NCBI GenBank assembly: GCA_937958315.1
Contig: CALFGH010000281.1
Span: 1-19,419 of the forward strand
DNA: 19,419 nt
Source: an uncultured Collinsella sp.
GTDB taxonomy: Bacteria; Actinomycetota; Coriobacteriia; Coriobacteriales; Coriobacteriaceae
Reading direction: 5' to 3'
Program-made: the position numbers and the translations under genes
The notes under the pieces: model-generated
The model's database searches: none
Told to the model about the DNA's origin: nothing
Seen by the model: the letters and a program-made list of their open reading frames with translations, nothing else
Shown: positions 1 to 6,984 of the stretch, piece after piece
Position numbering within the stretch: the first letter of the stretch is position 1
Layout: each line of letters begins with the position of its first letter

Positions 1-735
1 GGCGAGATGTCCCGACTCCAAGGCGGCAACCAAGTCGTCGGCGACCACAAGGTCGCCGCGGCCGCCGTTGGCAAAGAAGGCGCCCGGCTTCATCGCGGCG
101 AAGAACTCGGCGTTCGCCAGGCCGCGGGTCTCGGGTGTGCTCGGCATAAAGGATGCGACGATGTCGGCCTCCGCCAAGCGCTCAGGTAGGGCGTCCATGC
201 CGTCCATGTCCTCAAACACAATGGGGTAGACGAGTGGATGGCGCTTGATGCCGCGGACGTGCGCGCCCATGCTGCGGCAGAGCGTGGCAAAGTGGCCGCC
301 AATGTCGCCCGCGCCCAGCACCAGCACGTTGGCATTTTTGAGCGAGGTAACCGGCCCCAAATCCTCCCAGCGATGCTCGCGCTGCAAGTCGTGATAGCCG
401 GGCAGGCGCTTCATCATGGAAAGGACCATGGCAAACATGTGCTCGCTCACGGCCTGACCGTAGGCGCCGATTGAGCAAGACAGCTTGGCTTCAGCCGGCA
501 CAGTGCCGGCGGCAAGGTAGTCGTCATAGCCGGCGGTCTGCAATTGCAACAGCTGGAGATGGTCGCATGCCGTGAGCATGCCAGGGTTGATGTTGCCCAG
601 GATCACGTCGGCATCGGCGACCTGTTCGCGTGTGGCGGCGTCGGCGCTCGTGTAGATAAAGTCCTCGCCCGGAGCGCTCGACTCGAGGATCGCGCGATGG
701 CGGTCGTTGACGGGCAACAAGACCAGGATGTTCAC
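1..735 (-). CDS. D-2-hydroxyacid dehydrogenase family protein (3' end outside window)
   Basis: An open minus-strand frame of 245 codons runs off the left edge. It belongs to the NAD(P)-dependent D-2-hydroxyacid dehydrogenases, which interconvert 2-keto acids and D-2-hydroxy acids in the cytosol. Seen: a catalytic-domain part with the family-typical segment SEHMFAMVLSMMKRLPGYHD (about 98-115), the Rossmann glycine motif GAGDIG (141-146), and NGGRGDLV (223-230), whose Arg226 matches the substrate-binding Arg of the family. The usual length is about 310-320 residues, so some 70 are missing, including the catalytic Glu and His. The GTG start at 735 is chosen because GGAGAGGA lies about 6 nt upstream on the minus strand and no ATG fits better. 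The substrate cannot be told from sequence. A terminator separates it from map, so it probably has its own promoter, perhaps within the repeat at 756-789. Confidence 0.9.
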   Translation of the reverse strand, partial: MNILVLLPVNDRHRAILESSAPGEDFIYTSADAATREQVADADVILGNINPGMLTACDHLQLLQLQTAGYDDYLAAGTVPAEAKLSCSIGAYGQAVSEHMFAMVLSMMKRLPGYHDLQREHRWEDLGPVTSLKNANVLVLGAGDIGGHFATLCRSMGAHVRGIKRHPLVYPIVFEDMDGMDALPERLAEADIVASFMPSTPETRGLANAEFFAAMKPGAFFANGGRGDLVVADDLVAALESGHLA

Positions 736-755
736 AAGCAGTCCTCTCCGCTCAG

Positions 756-810
756 CCTGCCAAAAAGGGACAGGTTTATTTTTGGCAGGTTTTATCAGGC
801 AAAACGTTCA
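756..810. repeat. GGGACAGG-type dispersed repeat, copy 1, with hairpin
   Basis: Arms CCTGCCAAAAA (756-766) and TTTTTGGCAGG (779-789) are perfectly complementary (11 bp) around the loop GGGACAGGTTTA. The similarity to the copy at 14365-14410 continues rightwards through GGTTTTATC to about 810. It lies just upstream of the ribosome site of the dehydrogenase that starts at 735. The GGGACAGG core in a hairpin loop recalls REP-like repeats tied to IS200-like (RAYT) transposases, but none is encoded here. Confidence 0.7.
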
Positions 811-856
811 AATAAAACGCCGGATACAAGACGAGCGTGCCCGTCAGCATCCGGCG
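810..856 (-). terminator. Rho-independent terminator of map
   Basis: Read on the minus strand, the arms CGCCGGAT (849-856) and ATCCGGCG (818-825) pair perfectly. An inner GACG/CGTC stem (842-845 with 830-833) stacks inside. The stem is followed directly by TTTTATTTG. It starts 9 nt after the map stop codon, so it should end the map transcript before the dehydrogenase gene. Confidence 0.7.
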
Positions 857-865
857 CATCCACAG

Positions 866-1753
866 CTACCAGCTCAACAGCTCGTAACCGTCCTCGGTCA
901 CTACGAGCTGTACCTCGCACTGGGCCGAATCACTGCCGTCCTTGGTGCGCACGCACCAACCGTCGCCCTTGCTAATCTTGATGTCGGGCGCTCCGGCGTT
1001 GACCATGGGCTCGATGGTAAAGACCATACCCGGAGCCATGATGGTGTCCACATCGGGCGCCTCGGTGGTAAAGCCCACGAACGGGTCCTCGTGGAACTCC
1101 TTGCCAATGCCGTGTCCGCCGTACTCGCGCACCACGCTAAAGCCGGCGTCCTCGACCGTCTTTTGCACGGCTTCGGCCATAACGGAGAGCGGCAACCATG
1201 GCTTGACGGCTGCCAAGCCCGCCTCCACGCTGGCGCGGGTGACCTCGACCAGGCGCTGGCGCTCGGCAGAGACCTCACCGATGCAGAACATGCGGCTCGA
1301 ATCACTAAAGTAGCCGTCCAGGATCGTGGAGCAGTCGACGTTGATGATGTCGCCCTCGCGCAGCACGTCCGTATCGCAGGGGATACCGTGACAGACCACG
1401 TCGTTGATCGAGGTGCACACGCTCTTGGGGTAGCCCTCGTAGTTGAGGTCGGCCGGCGTGCCACCGTGCTCGACGGTGTAGTCGTAGATCATCTGGTCGA
1501 TCTGGTTGGTGGTCATGCCCGCGGCGATGTGCTCGCCTACGTAATCGAGCACGCCCACGTTGATGGCGGCCGAGCGCTTGATGCCCTCGATATCGGCGGG
1601 CGTCTTGTAGAGCGTGCGGGGCAGAACCTCCCAGCCCTCTTCCCACAAGCGCTCGAGGCGCTCATCAAAGGTGCTATGGCATTTCTTATATTTTTTGCCG
1701 CTGCCGCACCAGCAAGCGTCGTTGCGTCCGGGCACGGGTCCTTTGTCAAACAT
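866..1753 (-). CDS. map: Type I methionine aminopeptidase with N-terminal SEC-C zinc motif
   Basis: This 295-residue protein removes the initiator methionine from nascent proteins at the ribosome. Seen: an N-terminal SEC-C knuckle CWCGSGKKYKKCH (14-26, likely Zn ligands C14, C16, C25, H26), then the pita-bread peptidase fold. By alignment with E. coli MetAP the catalytic set is complete: H122 (VCHGIP), metal ligands D140 and D151 in NVDCSTILDGYFSD, H214 (GGHGIG), H221, E248 (TIEPM) and E280 (AQCEV). The residue after E280 is Val instead of the common His. Start ATG at 1753 has AAAGGAAG upstream. The gene is followed by its own terminator at 810-856. It lies 160 bp downstream of the radical SAM gene on the same strand, separated by a long inverted repeat. 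SEC-C-bearing MetAPs are known; the extension is thought to help ribosome docking (inference). Confidence 0.95.
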   Translation of the reverse strand: MFDKGPVPGRNDACWCGSGKKYKKCHSTFDERLERLWEEGWEVLPRTLYKTPADIEGIKRSAAINVGVLDYVGEHIAAGMTTNQIDQMIYDYTVEHGGTPADLNYEGYPKSVCTSINDVVCHGIPCDTDVLREGDIINVDCSTILDGYFSDSSRMFCIGEVSAERQRLVEVTRASVEAGLAAVKPWLPLSVMAEAVQKTVEDAGFSVVREYGGHGIGKEFHEDPFVGFTTEAPDVDTIMAPGMVFTIEPMVNAGAPDIKISKGDGWCVRTKDGSDSAQCEVQLVVTEDGYELLSW

Positions 1754-1805
1754 GGCTAACTTCCTTTCATCCGCAGCTAGTATAGCCCACCCACGCGTCT
1801 ATAAA

Positions 1806-1872
1806 AGTTGCGGTGATATAGTTCCGATTTAAGCGGTTTAACAGCACAAATAGGAACTATATCACCGCAACT
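1806..1872. repeat. 20-bp perfect inverted repeat (long hairpin)
   Basis: The arm AGTTGCGGTGATATAGTTCC (1806-1825) is the exact reverse complement of 1853-1872, with a 27-nt AT-rich loop. It sits between map and the radical SAM gene, both on the minus strand. Read on that strand, the hairpin ends in CTTTTATAG, so it could terminate the radical SAM transcript. Its length and perfection are unusual for a plain terminator, so a mobile or protein-bound element is also possible. Confidence 0.8.
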
Positions 1873-1913
1873 GATGGGGCGGGATGGCGGGCACTAGCTG
1901 CTGCGTGGTTTTG

Positions 1914-2690
1914 CTAGTAGCTCACCTGGCAGGGGATGCCGAGGGCTTGGACGCGTGCGGCAATCGTGTCGAGCACCTCGGGTGCCGCTTTAGCAAGGCC
2001 GGCGACCGGTGTCTCGCGCGCCACCGTGTAGATAGTCGCCTCCTGCGGGCGAATGCGCTCGAGCGCCGCGAGCCAAGGGCCGACGTACTCCTCGCCGGTG
2101 TTATCGAGAGACTTGCCTCGGTACTCGCCGCTCAAAAACATCGTCTGGATAATGACGTGGCCGTTAAAGCTCGCGAACGTTTCGATCTGGTGCTCTACAT
2201 CGTAGGGGCCAACGGGCTGGTCGAGCAGCTGGATAAAAGCCGGGTCGACCGTGTCGAGCTTGAGGATGTTGTCGTCGACCATCATGAGCGCATCGTGTAC
2301 CTGGGGACGGTCGGCGCGCGTGCCGTTGGAAAGCACGGCAATCTTGGTGTTTGGGGCCAGCTGGTCGCGAAGCGCGACGGCACCGGCGATGGCCTGCGGA
2401 AACTCCGGCGCGGCGGTGGGTTCGCCGTTGCCGGCAAACGTGATTACATCGGGGAGCTCGCCCTCGATTGCCATCTCGTGCAGCTTGGCCTCGAGTGCAT
2501 CGAGTACCACGGCAGCTGTGTTGTACGGCTCATGGCAGGGGCGCTCAGCGTTGAGACCGTTTTCGCAGTAGATGCAGTCGAACGTGCAGATTTTGCCGCT
2601 GGCCGGCATCATGTTGACGCCGAGCGAAAGGCCCAGGCGACGGCTGCGAACGGGCCCAAAGATGGGGCCGGCATTCAAAAACGTAGACAT
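1914..2690 (-). CDS. Radical SAM protein, COG0731-like
   Basis: This 258-residue protein has a radical SAM core that binds a [4Fe-4S] cluster and cleaves S-adenosylmethionine to a 5'-deoxyadenosyl radical. Seen: cluster motif CTFDCIYC (C35, C39, C42, i.e. CxxxCxxC), an N-terminal FGPVRSRRLGLSLGVN segment typical of COG0731 (wyosine-synthesis-like radical SAM proteins), and a TFAGNGEPTAAP motif corresponding to the GEP SAM-contacting motif. The bacterial members have no firmly assigned substrate that I can name, so none is given. The frame is open much further upstream, to 3284, but that part overlaps the divergent hydrolase. GAGGAG at about 2700-2705 is 9 nt from the ATG at 2690 and only 3 nt from the ATG at 2696, so 2690 is preferred. 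No C-terminal extra domain is seen. Confidence 0.88.
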   Translation of the reverse strand: MSTFLNAGPIFGPVRSRRLGLSLGVNMMPASGKICTFDCIYCENGLNAERPCHEPYNTAAVVLDALEAKLHEMAIEGELPDVITFAGNGEPTAAPEFPQAIAGAVALRDQLAPNTKIAVLSNGTRADRPQVHDALMMVDDNILKLDTVDPAFIQLLDQPVGPYDVEHQIETFASFNGHVIIQTMFLSGEYRGKSLDNTGEEYVGPWLAALERIRPQEATIYTVARETPVAGLAKAAPEVLDTIAARVQALGIPCQVSY

Positions 2691-2738
2691 AGGCATGTGC
2701 TCCTCAAGACAATTGTGCCTAAGCATAGCATCGGCTCC

Positions 2739-2763
2739 AAAGCAAGGTGTAGGCTCTTGCTTT
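2739..2763. promoter_or_regulatory. 8-bp inverted repeat upstream of radical SAM gene
   Basis: AAAGCAAG (2739-2746) and CTTGCTTT (2756-2763) are perfect inverted arms with a 9-nt loop. They lie in the gap between two divergent genes, so an operator is possible. The site is short and this could be chance. Confidence 0.25.
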
Positions 2764-2915
2764 ACAAGTTTCGTTTTTTCACGTCGCTCATTATGCCGTG
2801 CCATGAAAAGCCTCGGGTCGGGTACAGTTAATCTGTTAACAAGTCGTAAGGCAATGCGGGTCCATCCAATCGTACTGACGTGCAACTGGATGGGCGTTGA
2901 TGATGGGGGCACAAC

Positions 2916-3713
2916 ATGGATTTTACGGTCGAGAATGCGGGCACTACGATCGCCTGCCGCGAGTATGCCGGCCCGGTTGTATCGTCCGATGCACCCGCCT
3001 TGGTGTGCGTGCACGGCGCCTGCGTCGACGGTGTCTTTTTTGACGCCATCGCCCGCGAGCTCGCCTGTGACTATCGCGTCATTACCTACGACCGGCGCGG
3101 TTGCGGCGAGAGCGGCGACGCTGCAGACGGACGCTACGACCTCGCCGTCCAGGCCGCGGACCTGCAGGCCGTTATCGAGCATATTGGCACTCCGGCAAAC
3201 GTGCTCGCGCACAGTGCCGGTACGTTGGTGGCCCTGGAGCTTCTCCGTGCAAACCCCGCCATAATCTCGCGTGCGATTCTGCATGAACCCGCCGTGACGG
3301 ATGAGGGCGCCGGCCTGGGCGCGGCCCCGGTTTTGCTCGAGATGATCGCCGCGGGAAAGGTCTCCAGGGCATTACGGGCCTTCCTGGGCGCCATCGGCGA
3401 TTCGGACCCTGAGGCCCCCAAGTTAACCGAGGCGGAAGCCAAGCATGCCCTGCGCAACGGCCGCAGTTTCATGGCGAACGAATACGGGATTACTATGACC
3501 TGCGTTCCCGATTGGGATAGCGTCCGTGCGTCGAAAACGGTGGCCGCCGTGCTCCTGGGCGAGCTCTCGATTGGCACGCCTCGCGAGGCGGGCACGAGGG
3601 TGGCGGCTGAGCTTTTGGACTGTCCGCTCGTAATGGTTCCCGGCGCGCACAACGGCCTGCGCGATCGTCCGGGAGCGGCTGCCCAGACTGTCCGTGGCAT
3701 CCTGGGGCTCTAG
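2916..3713 (+). CDS. Alpha/beta hydrolase
   Basis: This 265-residue cytosolic protein has the alpha/beta hydrolase fold and no signal peptide. Seen: oxyanion-hole segment VCVHGAC (31-37), the RRGCGESG turn (60-67) common to the esterase/haloperoxidase-like group, the nucleophile elbow AHSAG with Ser100 (98-102), and the C-terminal PGAHNGLRDRPG with the likely catalytic His245. The acidic member of the triad is probably Glu216 in LLGELSIG, where many relatives carry Asp. The substrate cannot be inferred. The start ATG at 2916 has only a G-run (GGGGGC) as ribosome site, and the preceding 200 bp hold no gene. It is transcribed divergently from the radical SAM gene and is probably monocistronic, since about 210 bp separate it from the next gene. 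Confidence 0.88.
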   Translation: MDFTVENAGTTIACREYAGPVVSSDAPALVCVHGACVDGVFFDAIARELACDYRVITYDRRGCGESGDAADGRYDLAVQAADLQAVIEHIGTPANVLAHSAGTLVALELLRANPAIISRAILHEPAVTDEGAGLGAAPVLLEMIAAGKVSRALRAFLGAIGDSDPEAPKLTEAEAKHALRNGRSFMANEYGITMTCVPDWDSVRASKTVAAVLLGELSIGTPREAGTRVAAELLDCPLVMVPGAHNGLRDRPGAAAQTVRGILGL

Positions 3714-3863
3714 CACCCGCAATAGCCAAAGCAGACTTCACCCGCAAACGTTTCGGCCGTGTTAACAAATGTGCTCAAAACCTCACGTCTGCGGCTTCAA
3801 TCGCGCCGTCTGCCAACTCATAAAAATGTAACAGCATTCACGTGCTTACCTGCATCGACAAGG

Positions 3864-3879
3864 TGTTACCCTTGTAACA
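3864..3879. promoter_or_regulatory. TGTTAC-N4-GTAACA operator-like inverted repeat
   Basis: TGTTAC (3864-3869) and GTAACA (3874-3879) form a perfect 6-bp inverted repeat, 46 bp before the start of the multidomain signalling gene. Another GTAACA lies about 45 bp upstream, near 3830. The core recalls the TGTAACA core of the array at 15793-16010. A promoter box could not be placed with certainty. Confidence 0.35.
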
Positions 3880-3924
3880 TTTGGAACCCACCGCTACCAT
3901 GCGAAACTATCGAAAGGGCCCCAT

Positions 3925-5805
3925 ATGCTCAATAATCACGAGGTCAATCTAACCGACGAGGAAGCTGCCGCCGAGGTCGCCCGTGTCGCGAAGACCTACC
4001 CCGTGGTACGTTTGCTGTCGGCCGATCAGATTAAGAGCGAGCCTAACTGCCTGCTCGCCGGCGATCGCTGCCCTTGTCTGCGTCAGTCAAGTCTTGAGGC
4101 CTTGGCAGACTCCGATGAGGTGTCGGAGCAACTGCTCAACGATGGCGTTGAGTACCGCGCTCGCCTGCGCCCTCTGAAGGTCGAGGGCGAGCCTCATGTC
4201 CTGCTGATGGTGCGTCCGATCGATGGGCAAGAGGCCGCAAAAGAGGACCTTGTCTACACCGACGTGCTGACGAGCGTGCACAATCGCCGATATTACGAGG
4301 AAAAGCTCCGTAGCGCCCGCATGAATGCCGGCGTTGCGATGATCGACCTTGATGATTTTAGGGTCTTCAACGATACGTGTGGCCGTCATGCCGGCGACCT
4401 TGCGCTCGGTGCCGTGGCGACAGCCATGCGCAGCGGAATCCGTTCGACTGACGAGCTTGTGCGCTATGGCTGCGACAAGTTTGTGGTTGTCATGCCCAAT
4501 ATTCCCTCCGATGACTTCACCCGTCGCCTGCATCAGGTGTCCGATGCCGTTCGTTCCACGATTATTCCAGGCCATGAGTACGTGAGCTTGACGGCATGTG
4601 TTGGTGGCGTTCGTATTCATGGCGAGACGGTCGATGAGGGCGTTGGCCGCGCTGTCCAGTTACTGAGCCGCGCTAAGGCAAAAGCCGGTACGGTCGTGAC
4701 CGATGCCGATTCCATCGAGGCCTTCCAAAGCGAAAGGCCTTTGGTGCTTATTGTCGATGACTCCGAGATGAACCGAGTCATTCTCAGCGAGATGCTCAAG
4801 GACGAATATTGCATCCTCGAGGCCGATAACGGTCGTGCGGCGCTCGACATTGTCGACCGCTATGGCGATGAGTTGTCGCTCGTGCTGCTGGACATTGTCA
4901 TGCCGGGCATAAGCGGCTTTGAGGTGCTGGCCGGTCTGTCGCGCCGATCGGTTGGTGACAATCTGCCTGTCATCATGATTTCGAGCGAAGACTCCGATGA
5001 TATGGTTCTGCGCGCGTACGAGCTGGGCGCCTCAGACTATATCAACCGCCCGTTTGACTCCCGTGTCGTGCGCCGCCGCGTAAGCAACACCATCCGCCTA
5101 TACGCCAAACAGCGCCGCCTGACGAACCTGCTGTCCCAGCAGTACAACGAGCGCGTCAAGAACAGTCGCATGCTCATCGACATCATGGCCGGCGTCATGG
5201 AGCTTCGCAACGGCGAGAGCGGCAGGCACGTTACGAACATCGAGAAGCTGACCGAGCTGCTGCTTGGCTGTCTGGTCCAGCGTAGCGACACCATTTCCCT
5301 TGACAATGAGGAGCGCTCCACGATTGCCCTGGCTTCGGCGCTGCACGATATCGGCAAGATGTCGATTGACGATGCGATTCTCAACAAACCCGGGCGCCTT
5401 ACGCCCGAGGAGTTCGAGATTATGAAGACGCATACCACGATCGGCGCCGACATGCTGCTTGAGCTGGGTAGCCATCACGCCGGCAATGCGCTTATGGAAT
5501 ATGCGTACCAGATTGCGCGTTGGCACCACGAGCGCTGGGACGGCAAGGGTTATCCCGATGGCCTTAAGGGCGACGAAATCCCCATTGCCGCACAGGTGGT
5601 TTCGGTGGCCGACGTGTACGATGCTCTGACGAGCGTGCGCGTGTACAAGGACGCTATCCCGCACAAGGAGGCAATTCAGATGATCCTGGACGGTAAGTGC
5701 GGCACCTTTAACCCGCTGCTGCTCGATTGTCTGCTCGAGGTGCAAGACCAAATTGCCGAGACGTTGGCACGCCCCGCTGACGTCGTCGCGTTTCCCACGA
5801 TTTAG
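3925..5805 (+). CDS. PAS-like / degenerate GGDEF / receiver / HD-GYP signalling protein
   Basis: A 626-residue soluble protein. Domains: a PAS-like N-terminus (about 25-98) with a Cys cluster C42, C49, C51; a GGDEF domain (about 108-262); a response-regulator receiver (about 272-390); and an HD-GYP phosphodiesterase (about 405-610). In the GGDEF domain the first metal Asp is kept (D141) but the signature is GCDKF (182-186), so the catalytic Glu is Lys and cyclase activity is unlikely. An RxxD motif (R173-D176) sits 5 residues before it, as in c-di-GMP inhibitory sites. The receiver has acidic pair D278/D279, phospho-acceptor D323 and S353, with Arg375 in place of the conserved Lys (NRPF). The HD-GYP part has HDIGK (474-478), H503, HHERWDGKGYP (535-544), so c-di-GMP hydrolysis is expected. 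Ribosome site AAAGGG. An Hpt gene follows 24 nt later. Confidence 0.93.
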   Translation: MLNNHEVNLTDEEAAAEVARVAKTYPVVRLLSADQIKSEPNCLLAGDRCPCLRQSSLEALADSDEVSEQLLNDGVEYRARLRPLKVEGEPHVLLMVRPIDGQEAAKEDLVYTDVLTSVHNRRYYEEKLRSARMNAGVAMIDLDDFRVFNDTCGRHAGDLALGAVATAMRSGIRSTDELVRYGCDKFVVVMPNIPSDDFTRRLHQVSDAVRSTIIPGHEYVSLTACVGGVRIHGETVDEGVGRAVQLLSRAKAKAGTVVTDADSIEAFQSERPLVLIVDDSEMNRVILSEMLKDEYCILEADNGRAALDIVDRYGDELSLVLLDIVMPGISGFEVLAGLSRRSVGDNLPVIMISSEDSDDMVLRAYELGASDYINRPFDSRVVRRRVSNTIRLYAKQRRLTNLLSQQYNERVKNSRMLIDIMAGVMELRNGESGRHVTNIEKLTELLLGCLVQRSDTISLDNEERSTIALASALHDIGKMSIDDAILNKPGRLTPEEFEIMKTHTTIGADMLLELGSHHAGNALMEYAYQIARWHHERWDGKGYPDGLKGDEIPIAAQVVSVADVYDALTSVRVYKDAIPHKEAIQMILDGKCGTFNPLLLDCLLEVQDQIAETLARPADVVAFPTI

Positions 5806-5829
5806 TTTGACCAAAGGAGTTTTTAATCC

Positions 5830-6186
5830 ATGATTTCCATGCGTGAGGCGTATGAGAAGATCGGCGCTAATTATGATGACGCGTGCGCTCGGCTGATGGG
5901 CGGGGAAATGCTTGCCCGCTTTGCCCTCAAGTTTTTGGATGACGAGAGCATGGACAAGTTGGAGGCCGCCATGGCGGCAGGAGACGCCGAAGGTGCGTTT
6001 ATGGCAGCGCACACGCTCAAGGGCGTGAGCCAGAACTTGGGATTCGATAATCTGTACGAGCCGGCGGTTGTGGTGACCGAGGCGCTGCGCGGCGCCGATG
6101 CCGTTGACGGTGCTCGAGAGGGAATGCATGCGCTGCAGCAGCAATATGCGGCAACGATGTCGGCCCTGCGCGAGGCGGCTGAATAA
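5830..6186 (+). CDS. Hpt-domain histidine phosphotransfer protein
   Basis: This 118-residue protein is essentially a single Hpt four-helix bundle. Seen: the phosphorylatable-His motif AAHTLKGVSQNLGF, with His61 as the phospho-carrier and the usual Lys/Gly three to four residues on. Hpt proteins shuttle phosphoryl groups between receiver domains. Here it starts 24 nt after the receiver/HD-GYP gene, with AAAGGAG about 10 nt before ATG, so the two are very likely co-transcribed and the receiver of the upstream protein is the natural partner (inference). No histidine kinase is present in the window, so the phosphate donor must be encoded elsewhere. The same pairing is also consistent with the Hpt acting as a phosphate sink. 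No membrane segments or extra domains. Confidence 0.9.
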   Translation: MISMREAYEKIGANYDDACARLMGGEMLARFALKFLDDESMDKLEAAMAAGDAEGAFMAAHTLKGVSQNLGFDNLYEPAVVVTEALRGADAVDGAREGMHALQQQYAATMSALREAAE

Positions 6187-6210
6187 GAGCTTGCAAGCTT
6201 TGATGACTAT

Positions 6211-6274
6211 GAGAGTGGATAATCTTCCATTTTAGGCCCGGTGGCGGCCTCAAAGTGGGAGATTATCCACTCTC
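6211..6274. repeat. 19-bp inverted repeat with inner hairpin
   Basis: GAGAGTGGATAATCTTCCA (6211-6229) pairs with 6256-6274, with a single G-T wobble. The 26-nt loop holds a second small stem, AGGCC (6234-6238) with GGCCT (6246-6250). It lies between the Hpt gene and the DUF2975 gene. No T-run follows on the plus strand, so it is not a typical terminator. Its design resembles the repeat at 1806-1872, but the sequence differs. Confidence 0.75.
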
Positions 6275-6361
6275 GTTCGGTAAGTGTCCGAAATCCACGC
6301 TCACTCCTTCGGATTAGCAAATGGCCTATGCGCACCGGCTGGGCTTTCCGCATGCAATCCA

Positions 6362-6395
6362 TATCGTTGTTCGATAAACTGTTCGAATAACGATA
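6362..6395. promoter_or_regulatory. Operator-like inverted repeat before the DUF2975/HTH pair
   Basis: TATCGTTGTTCGA (6362-6374) and TCGAATAACGATA (6383-6395) are inverted arms of 13 bp with one mismatch and an 8-nt spacer. It ends 20 bp before the DUF2975 start codon, where the promoter should be. A reasonable target for the HTH protein encoded by the second gene of the pair (inference). Confidence 0.5.
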
Positions 6396-6415
6396 GAGTC
6401 GATGAGGGTGAGTGT

Positions 6416-6976
6416 ATGTCCAACAGCGTTCAGCGTATGGCCAAGGCGGGCGAAAATATCAGGAAGCTTGGTTTTTGCATGGCAGCCGTTTTTGCAGGGA
6501 TGCTCGTCGCTTTTGCCGCGTTGGTTGTTTACGTGATCTGGTATGCGATTGCAAACGTTGCTTCTGTCGATTCTTTCGGTGTCGTGACGCTTCTCAATGG
6601 CGGGTGCATCGTTATCCCAGGCGGGCTGTGCCTGGCACTCGTTGTGGGTATTTCGCTTGTCGTTTTGTGTGGGATCAGCCGTAACATCTCGCGGGGCGTC
6701 TCGCCCTTTACCAGGGCACATGTGCGGCTTATCCGTGTTCTTGCACTTGCCTTTGCTGTTAACGCTGCGGTTTCGTTTGTTGGTGCCTATGGATCGGTCA
6801 ATCTCACCATTGGTGGGCTGGAGTTTTACATCGTGCCTCATTCCTTCGTTATTGAGATTTGCCAAGGCGCTACCTTTGATGCGGGGTCGTTTATCGGCGC
6901 AGTTGTCTGCTTGTTTATCTCGGCGATCTGGAGTTATGCCTCGCTGCTCCAAGAGCAGTCTGACGAGCTTGTGTAG
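6416..6976 (+). CDS. DUF2975 family membrane protein
   Basis: This 186-residue protein has four predicted membrane helices (about 19-46, 64-87, 104-126, 158-178). It fits DUF2975 by the SPFTRAHVRLIRVLALA segment after helix 2 (96-112) and by the C-terminal IWSYASLLQEQSDELV, matching the family's iWSYG..LQ.E.DETV ending. Its function is unknown. Family members are typically encoded next to a small HTH regulator of the YozG type, as in Bacillus subtilis yoaS/yozG, and that arrangement is seen here. ATG at 6416 is chosen over an upstream in-frame ATG because GAGGGTGA precedes it at good spacing and the inverted-repeat promoter region lies just upstream. The next gene starts 8 nt after its stop. 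Confidence 0.85.
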   Translation: MSNSVQRMAKAGENIRKLGFCMAAVFAGMLVAFAALVVYVIWYAIANVASVDSFGVVTLLNGGCIVIPGGLCLALVVGISLVVLCGISRNISRGVSPFTRAHVRLIRVLALAFAVNAAVSFVGAYGSVNLTIGGLEFYIVPHSFVIEICQGATFDAGSFIGAVVCLFISAIWSYASLLQEQSDELV

Positions 6977-6984
6977 GAGGAAAC

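Noticed and set aside
707..1759. Plus-strand frame of 350 codons over map
   Set aside because: It is an antisense shadow: the minus-strand protein has complete MetAP motifs and good start and stop signals, and the plus-strand frame matches no family I know.
1914..3284. Extended 456-codon start for the radical SAM protein
   Set aside because: The extra N-terminus overlaps the divergent hydrolase and has no domain. GAGGAG fits the ATG at 2690.
4468..4482. Sequencing error or frameshift at the broken GGDEF signature
   Set aside because: The frame is continuous on both sides with normal domain residues, and the change is two substitutions (G to C, E to K), not an indel.
5098..6144. Minus-strand frame of 348 codons over the HD-GYP and Hpt genes
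   Set aside because: It is antisense to two genes with clear motifs and has no ribosome site or family resemblance.
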